Shown here one piece after another: positions 59,634 through 64,000 of a stretch of DNA of 64,000 nucleotides (its first letter is position 1; each line of letters begins with the position of its first letter). Under the pieces are notes generated by a model. It saw only the letters and a list, made by a program, of their open reading frames with translations, did not search any database and was not told the DNA's origin. The position numbers and the translations under genes were made by a program. Source of the DNA: Chloroflexota bacterium (GTDB taxonomy: Bacteria > Chloroflexota > Anaerolineae > UBA4142 > SHND01). The stretch spans positions 1 to 64,000 of the forward strand of contig JAKOPZ010000126.1 of NCBI GenBank assembly GCA_029778615.1. Reading direction: 5' to 3'.

Positions 59634-60308
59634 ATGAATGACAGACCCATTCACCTTTTGCTCTTTGGTCCGCCGGGGGCGGGCAAGAGCACGCAAACGG
59701 ATTATCTGTTACAACACTGGAATCTCGTTCCAATTTCCACCGGCGCGCTGCTGCGTGCTCAAGTCGCGCGAGCGACAGAGATTGGGAAACAGGTCAGCGG
59801 CATTTTGTCGCGCGGCGAGTTAGTTGCGGACGAAATCATTATTCGCGTCTTGCGCGCGCGTCTCGACGCGTTGTCACCCGCGCAAGGTTTTTTGCTCGAC
59901 GGCTTTCCGCGCAATACTCCCCAAGCCCAAGCGCTGGACCAAATCCTCCACGAACTGCATCGCCCGCTCCATGCCGCGATTTTTCTTGAATTGGGAATGG
60001 CAGAAGCAATCAATCGTTTGGGCGGACGCCGGATTTGTCACGGCGGCGGAGCGGATGAAATTATTCACATTAGCGATGAAGCCGCCGTCGCGCGCTGTAT
60101 CGAACGCGGCGGATTGTTGGTCCAGCGCCCCGACGATTTGCCGAATGTGATTATTCGCCGTCTCGCCGTTTATCACGCGCAAACCGAGCCGCTCTTGAAT
60201 TTCTATCGCCCGCGCGGCATCGTATGTGTGGTGGACGCGGCAGGTTCCCCGCACGAAGTGGCGCGGCGCGTTTCCGCTGCGTTGGAGCAAATGACGCGCG
60301 CAACCTAA
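59634..60308 (+). CDS. adk: Adenylate kinase family protein
   Basis: The 224-residue P-loop kinase equilibrates AMP, ADP and ATP. The Walker A motif is FGPPGAGKSTQTDYL. AMP-binding segments are PISTGALLRAQVARATEIGK and LLDGFPRNTPQAQALDQIL. The LID region is shortened and lacks zinc cysteine pairs (GGRRICHGGGADEIIHISDE), and the following QRPDDLPNVIIRRLAVYHAQ is the usual RxDD segment. Because the LID is atypical, a related nucleoside-monophosphate kinase is possible. It begins 11 bases after the lipoprotein gene. Confidence 0.82.
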   Translation: MNDRPIHLLLFGPPGAGKSTQTDYLLQHWNLVPISTGALLRAQVARATEIGKQVSGILSRGELVADEIIIRVLRARLDALSPAQGFLLDGFPRNTPQAQALDQILHELHRPLHAAIFLELGMAEAINRLGGRRICHGGGADEIIHISDEAAVARCIERGGLLVQRPDDLPNVIIRRLAVYHAQTEPLLNFYRPRGIVCVVDAAGSPHEVARRVSAALEQMTRAT

Positions 60309-60380
60309 AGCGCGTCTTGCCTGACACCCTGCACCGCGCGAAAAAACGTGCCAGAATCCCGAATCGAGAACCGGGTAATT

Positions 60381-60408
60381 TTGTAATGCGTCGTGTCACT
60401 GATATAAT
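60381..60408 (+). promoter_or_regulatory. Promoter upstream of typA
   Basis: TTGTAA (60381-60386) and TATAAT (60403-60408) are spaced by 16 bases; TG at 60400-60401 also makes an extended -10. Transcription should start near 60415. Confidence 0.7.
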
Positions 60409-60434
60409 GCTCGCGCAGTAATGAGGAAATGACG

Positions 60435-60457
60435 CCTCGGCAGCCGCCGAGGTTTTT
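60435..60457 (+). terminator. Terminator in the typA leader
   Basis: CCTCGGC and GCCGAGG form a 7-bp stem with loop AGCC, followed by five T. It begins only about 20 bases after the predicted transcription start and 100 bases before the typA ATG, as an attenuator would. Confidence 0.75.
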
Positions 60458-60473
60458 GTTTGTCTGAAAAAAA

Positions 60474-60540
60474 AGACTAGAGACTAGAGACTGGAGATGC
60501 ACCAAATCGCCACTTTCTAATCTCTAGTCTCTATTCTCCA
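60474..60540. repeat. GAGACTAGAGACT-type palindromic repeat before typA
   Basis: AGACTAGAGACTAGAGACTG and its mirror TAATCTCTAGTCTCTATTCT flank a short spacer. It runs up to the typA start codon and leaves no ribosome site. A relative lies at 50741-50809. Confidence 0.75.
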
Positions 60541-62436
60541 ATGCTTTTCCGCAACGACATTCGCAATATCGCCATCATCGCCCACGTTGACCACGGCAAG
60601 ACTACGCTCGTGGACGCGATGCTCAAGCAATCGCATATTTTTCGCGACAATCAAGTTGTCCAAGAACGCGTGATGGACTCGAACGATTTGGAACGCGAAC
60701 GCGGCATCACGATTCTGGCAAAGAATACGGCGATTACGTATCACGACATCAAAATCAATATCATTGACACGCCCGGACACGCGGACTTTGGCGGCGAAGT
60801 GGAACGCGTCTTGAATATGGCGGACGGCGTTTTGCTTTTGGTGGACGCCGTAGATGGTCCAATGCCGCAAACGCGTTTTGTCTTGCGCAAAGCGCTCGAA
60901 CTCGGGCATAAAGCGATTGTGGTGATTAACAAAGTGGACCGTCCGAACGCGCGTTTGAATCACGTGGCGAACGCGACGTTCGATTTGTTTATTGACCTCG
61001 GCGCGACGGACGACCAAGCCGAATTTCCGATTGTGTACACCGACGCGCTCACGGGACGCGCGACGCTCGACCCGCATCTCGCGCAGCGCGCATTCAAGAA
61101 CACGAGCGGCGAACTTGTGGTCTCGGATTTGGAGCCGCTCTTTGAGACCATTGTCGAATACATTCCCGCGCCCAAAATCGCGCCGGATGACCCGCTGCAA
61201 ATGTTGGTGACCACGCTGGCGTATGATGATTACAAAGGACGCATTGCGATTGGACGCGTGTTTTCCGGAAAAATCCGCAAAGCGCAAGAAGTGATGCGGA
61301 TTGATGTGCACGGCGTCATGGAAAAAAACAAAATCGCCGAAGTCTTTATTCATCAAGGCCTCGACCGCATTCCGGTGAACGAAGCGGAAGCGGGCGAAAT
61401 TGTCGCGGTGACCGGTTTGCCCGAAGTGTTTATCGGCGAAACCATCGCCGACGCGCAATTTCCCAAAGCGCTGCCGCCGATTCGCGTCGAAGCGCCAACC
61501 GTACGGATGACGTTCGGTGTGAATACGTCGCCGTTCGGCGGACGCGAAGGACAATTTTCTACGTCGCGCAAATTACGCGAGCGCTTGTTCAAAGAATTGG
61601 AAGCGAATGTTTCGCTGACCGTACAAGAAACGGAAAGCGCGGACACGTTCATTGTCAGTGGACGCGGCGAATTGCATTTGGCGATTTTGATTGAGACGAT
61701 GCGGCGCGAAGGATACGAATTTCAAGTTGCCAAACCCGAAGTGATTTTTCACAAAGGCGACGGCGGCGAATTGTTGGAACCGTACGAAGATGTGTACATC
61801 GAGGTCGCGCAAGAATCTATGGGCAGCGTGATGGAAATGTTCGGTGCGCGGCGCGGACTTGTGACCGAGATGCGGAACGGCGAAGACGGCACCGCGTATT
61901 TGCGGTATCGCGTTCCCACGCGCGGCTTGCTCGGTTTCCGCAGCAAATTTCTCACCGCCACGCGCGGCACGGGCATCATGCACGCGCTGTTTGCGGGATA
62001 TTTTCCGCTCGCGGGTGAGATTGCCACGCGCACACACGGCTCGCTCGTCGCGCACGAAGCCGGCACGGCGACGACATTCGGTTTGAGCAACGCGGAGGGA
62101 CGCGGCATTTTGTTTATCGGCCCCGGGACTGAAGTGTACGAAGGGATGATTGTGGGCGAGAATCCGCGCGAAGAAGATGTGGTGGTGAATGTCGCCAAGA
62201 AAAAACATTTGACCAACATGCGCTCCTCCAACGCGGATGTTGCGGTGCAATTGACGCCGCCGCGCAACATGTCGCTCGACGACGCCATCGAATACATTGC
62301 CGAAGACGAATTGATGGAAGTGACGCCGCGCAATATTCGCTTGCGAAAAAAGATTTTGAACAATGAAGAACGCGGCAAGTTGAAAAAATCCGCGCAAAAA
62401 GCGCGCGAAAGCGAACAAGAAAAAGTGTTGGCATAA
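60541..62436 (+). CDS. typA: Ribosome-associated GTPase TypA/BipA
   Basis: The 631-residue translational GTPase of the EF-G/LepA group acts in 50S assembly and stress adaptation. The G1 motif is [16 protein letters not shown]2 lies in [15 protein letters not shown]3 in [20 protein letters not shown] and G4 in [11 protein letters not shown]. Domains II and III follow, and the BipA-specific C-terminus shows [20 protein letters not shown] and [18 protein letters not shown]. The ATG directly follows a palindromic repeat, with no Shine-Dalgarno sequence. A leader terminator suggests attenuation. A terminator follows the gene. Confidence 0.96.
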   Translation: MLFRNDIRNIAIIAHVDHGKTTLVDAMLKQSHIFRDNQVVQERVMDSNDLERERGITILAKNTAITYHDIKINIIDTPGHADFGGEVERVLNMADGVLLLVDAVDGPMPQTRFVLRKALELGHKAIVVINKVDRPNARLNHVANATFDLFIDLGATDDQAEFPIVYTDALTGRATLDPHLAQRAFKNTSGELVVSDLEPLFETIVEYIPAPKIAPDDPLQMLVTTLAYDDYKGRIAIGRVFSGKIRKAQEVMRIDVHGVMEKNKIAEVFIHQGLDRIPVNEAEAGEIVAVTGLPEVFIGETIADAQFPKALPPIRVEAPTVRMTFGVNTSPFGGREGQFSTSRKLRERLFKELEANVSLTVQETESADTFIVSGRGELHLAILIETMRREGYEFQVAKPEVIFHKGDGGELLEPYEDVYIEVAQESMGSVMEMFGARRGLVTEMRNGEDGTAYLRYRVPTRGLLGFRSKFLTATRGTGIMHALFAGYFPLAGEIATRTHGSLVAHEAGTATTFGLSNAEGRGILFIGPGTEVYEGMIVGENPREEDVVVNVAKKKHLTNMRSSNADVAVQLTPPRNMSLDDAIEYIAEDELMEVTPRNIRLRKKILNNEERGKLKKSAQKARESEQEKVLA

Positions 62437-62445
62437 CCAAGTCCA

Positions 62446-62473
62446 AAAATCGCTCTGAACGAGCGATTTTTTT
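62446..62473 (+). terminator. Terminator after typA
   Basis: AAAATCGCTC and GAGCGATTTT form a perfect 10-bp stem with a 5-base loop, ending in a T-run. Confidence 0.92.
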
Positions 62474-62505
62474 ATTTGTTCAAGAGCTGGCATAATGAAT
62501 TTCCA

Positions 62506-63621
62506 ATGTCCAAATCCAAGTTGGGCGTCTATGTAATTTCACTCGGCGGCGTGGACGTGCTCGAGTACGTGCGCCGCGCGATGCCGCGCGTAATTCTTTC
62601 GATGGACCACAATCTCGAAACGTGGCGGCAGGTGAAACAGCTTTCGCCCAACACGTTTTTGCTCGGACGTTATTATCTCGACGACGGCGAACAAATTTAT
62701 CTCGACCAGCCCGAACTGCGCGCGACGCAATTTTTTAACCGCATGAAACCCGAAATGGAAAAAATGCGCGGCGTGTATGATGCGTGGATGGGCTATAACG
62801 AAACGGTCATCCACAGCGCGGTGGAAGCGCGCCGTTTGTCGCGTTTTTACGCGCAGTGGGGAAACTTGATGCGCGACGCGAATTTGAAATCTGCCGCGTA
62901 TTCGTTCGCGACCGGCAATCCCTCCGCCGGTTTTCCAAACCCCGACGGCAACGGCAGCGAACCGAACTATTGGCAATTTCTCGCGGATGGTTTGCGCGCG
63001 TGCGATTATTTATCGCTGCACGAATACAGCGCGCCGCATCTCCAAGACTTGCAGGGATTTTTGTGTTTGCGCTATCGCCATGTTTGGAATCTGTTGCCGG
63101 AGGACGCGCGCAAACCGCTGATTATTACCGAATGCGGGATTGACGGCGGCGTCCTTCCCGGCGGCGCGATGGCGCAAAAGGGCTGGACGTTTTTTACAAA
63201 TCAAGACGGCTATTTGAGCGAACTGCAATGGTATGACACTGAATTGCGCGCGGATGATTACGTTCTCGGCGCGACGATTTTTTCGTTGAACCCATGGGGC
63301 ATTCAAGGTTCCTTTGCCATTGACCGCGCCGAAAAAATTCGCGACTATATCGCGCAAGGCGGCGCGCCGCCGCCCATCAATCCGTCACAGCCATCGCTCG
63401 AACAAGCCGTCGAGCAAACCGCGCGCAGTGTATCGTGGATGCCCGTCAATAATACTGCGGCGTTGTGGCAATATGCGAAACAGAACGGGCTGCAAGACCA
63501 GCAAACCGACGAAATTCATTTCACCTATAACGGCGCCGATTACATTGCCCAAGTTTTCAATCTCGGCATCGTCTATGTCAAGGTGGGCGATTGGGGCAAT
63601 ATCAAGGTGATACCCAAGTAA
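62506..63621 (+). CDS. Glycosidase-like TIM-barrel protein
   Basis: The product is 371 residues from ATG 62506 (MSKSKLGVYVISLGGVDVLE). It resembles clan-A glycoside hydrolases: WMGYNETVIHSAVEARRLSR near 98 supplies a likely acid/base Glu, and PLIITECGIDGGVLPGG near 210 a likely nucleophile Glu. LSLHEYSAPH near 180 is an active-site strand. The last 70 residues (QAVEQTARSVSWMPVNNTAA; EIHFTYNGADYIAQVFNLGI) form a small extra domain. No signal peptide is seen. It is similar in plan to the N-terminal barrel of the 1258-residue protein, but here both acidic residues are kept. The exact GH family is not assigned. Confidence 0.7.
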   Translation: MSKSKLGVYVISLGGVDVLEYVRRAMPRVILSMDHNLETWRQVKQLSPNTFLLGRYYLDDGEQIYLDQPELRATQFFNRMKPEMEKMRGVYDAWMGYNETVIHSAVEARRLSRFYAQWGNLMRDANLKSAAYSFATGNPSAGFPNPDGNGSEPNYWQFLADGLRACDYLSLHEYSAPHLQDLQGFLCLRYRHVWNLLPEDARKPLIITECGIDGGVLPGGAMAQKGWTFFTNQDGYLSELQWYDTELRADDYVLGATIFSLNPWGIQGSFAIDRAEKIRDYIAQGGAPPPINPSQPSLEQAVEQTARSVSWMPVNNTAALWQYAKQNGLQDQQTDEIHFTYNGADYIAQVFNLGIVYVKVGDWGNIKVIPK

Positions 63622-63650
63622 TGCACAATGGACAATGCACAATGAACAAT
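63621..63650. repeat. Short repeat ATGCACAATGGACAATGCAC before the peptidase gene
   Basis: Near-tandem copies of AATGCACAATG and AATGAACAAT occupy the gap between the two genes and supply the ATG of the next one. Confidence 0.6.
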
Positions 63651-64000
63651 TTGATAAAACCTTTACCGAACGATGTTCAGGAATTTTCTACGTGGAGTTG
63701 GGAACACATCGAACCGTATTATGCGCGCTTGAACGAAAGTGAATTGAACGCGCAGAACGTGAACGCGTGGCTCGCGGATTGGTCACAGCTCGCGTCGTTG
63801 CTGGACGAGCGCTATCAACGTTTGCAATTGGCGACCACGCAAAACACCGCTGACAAAGAAATTGAAGCCGCATTCAATCACTTTGTCGAAGAAATCTATC
63901 CGAAATATCAGAGCGCGGAACAAACGCTAAAAGAAAAACTCATCGCGAGCGGTTTGACTCCGAACGGTTTTGAAACGCCGTTGCGCAATCTGCGCGCGGA
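63642..64000 (+). CDS. M3-family oligoendopeptidase, N-terminal part (cut by window edge)
   Basis: The first 119 residues read MNNLIKPLPNDVQEFSTWSW, then EHIEPYYARLNESELNAQNV, and continue helical (LASLLDERYQRLQLATTQNT; FVEEIYPKYQSAEQTLKEKL). WSWEHIEPYYxxL with the following helices is typical of PepF-like M3 peptidases. The HEXXH zinc site would lie beyond the window. The ATG lies in repeat DNA, so the start is less certain. Confidence 0.75.
   Translation, partial: MNNLIKPLPNDVQEFSTWSWEHIEPYYARLNESELNAQNVNAWLADWSQLASLLDERYQRLQLATTQNTADKEIEAAFNHFVEEIYPKYQSAEQTLKEKLIASGLTPNGFETPLRNLRA

Overview
The window reads as a chromosomal piece of a GC-rich, deep-branching bacterium, most likely a member of the Chloroflexota (Anaerolineae-like). 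This placement is an inference. It rests on a complete-looking menaquinone gene set, an RpoC with a long coiled-coil insertion and an acidic tail, RskA-type anti-sigma factors, DUF4013/DUF4126 membrane proteins, PT-rich lipoprotein linkers, and the abundance of small palindromic intergenic repeats. No rRNA or other marker fixes the lineage. Gene density is high, genes lie on both strands, and promoters often carry an extended -10 (TGnTATAAT).

Layout. 1-800: edge of an IS5-type element that has cut the 3' end of a PIN-domain gene, with a small upstream antitoxin-like gene. 792-8138 (minus strand): an alpha-glucan (dextran/isomaltooligosaccharide-like) utilisation operon made of substrate-binding lipoprotein, two permeases, GH15 and GH66 enzymes, with a ROK repressor upstream and matching palindromes at both promoters; no ABC ATPase is present. 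8210-12080: a decayed accessory island (HTH protein, OB-fold-like protein, SSB-like pseudogene, SARP/BTAD regulator pseudogene, DUF192 gene, IS1-like remnant). 12327-14714: a methyltransferase, a fragment of a second copy and two small proteins. 14959-22488: miaB, unknown proteins and a 1258-residue multi-domain protein. 22500-24233: a non-coding-rich stretch with a secreted Tyr-rich peptide gene, two mobile repeats, a cyclic-di-AMP (ydaO-type) riboswitch with no gene behind it, a possible unknown structured RNA, and tRNA-Phe.

24472-33129: membrane proteins, a nucleotidyltransferase-like pair, uvrC, a cyclic-nucleotide-binding/PH membrane protein, galK, and a sigma/anti-sigma set. 33190-35860: a second accessory patch (structured RNA, MITE, tyrosine recombinase, broken DNA methyltransferase) lying directly upstream of rpoC, which stands here without rpoB. 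40330-46450: a lipoprotein relic, a DUF6883/DUF4926 pair, an RskA/SigK-like pair, RNase J, family-4 uracil-DNA glycosylase and an L,D-transpeptidase. 46521-55007: menaquinone biosynthesis (menG and menA on plus; menF-D-H-B-E on minus; menC missing). 55180-64000: SDR, response regulator, class B penicillin-binding protein, lipoprotein, adenylate kinase, typA/bipA with a terminator in its leader, a glycosidase-like protein and the start of an M3 oligoendopeptidase.

Mobile short repeats are a main theme. Three families share the inner core TGTCATTTCGA. Family A is 154 bp with 9-bp target duplications, family B is 123 bp with 8-bp duplications, and family C is about 140 bp with a near-perfect 9-bp duplication. 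Further palindromic repeats fill several intergenic gaps and even lie in frame inside uvrC and menE. Several accessory genes are otherwise intact but interrupted by in-frame stops, whereas the core genes are clean.
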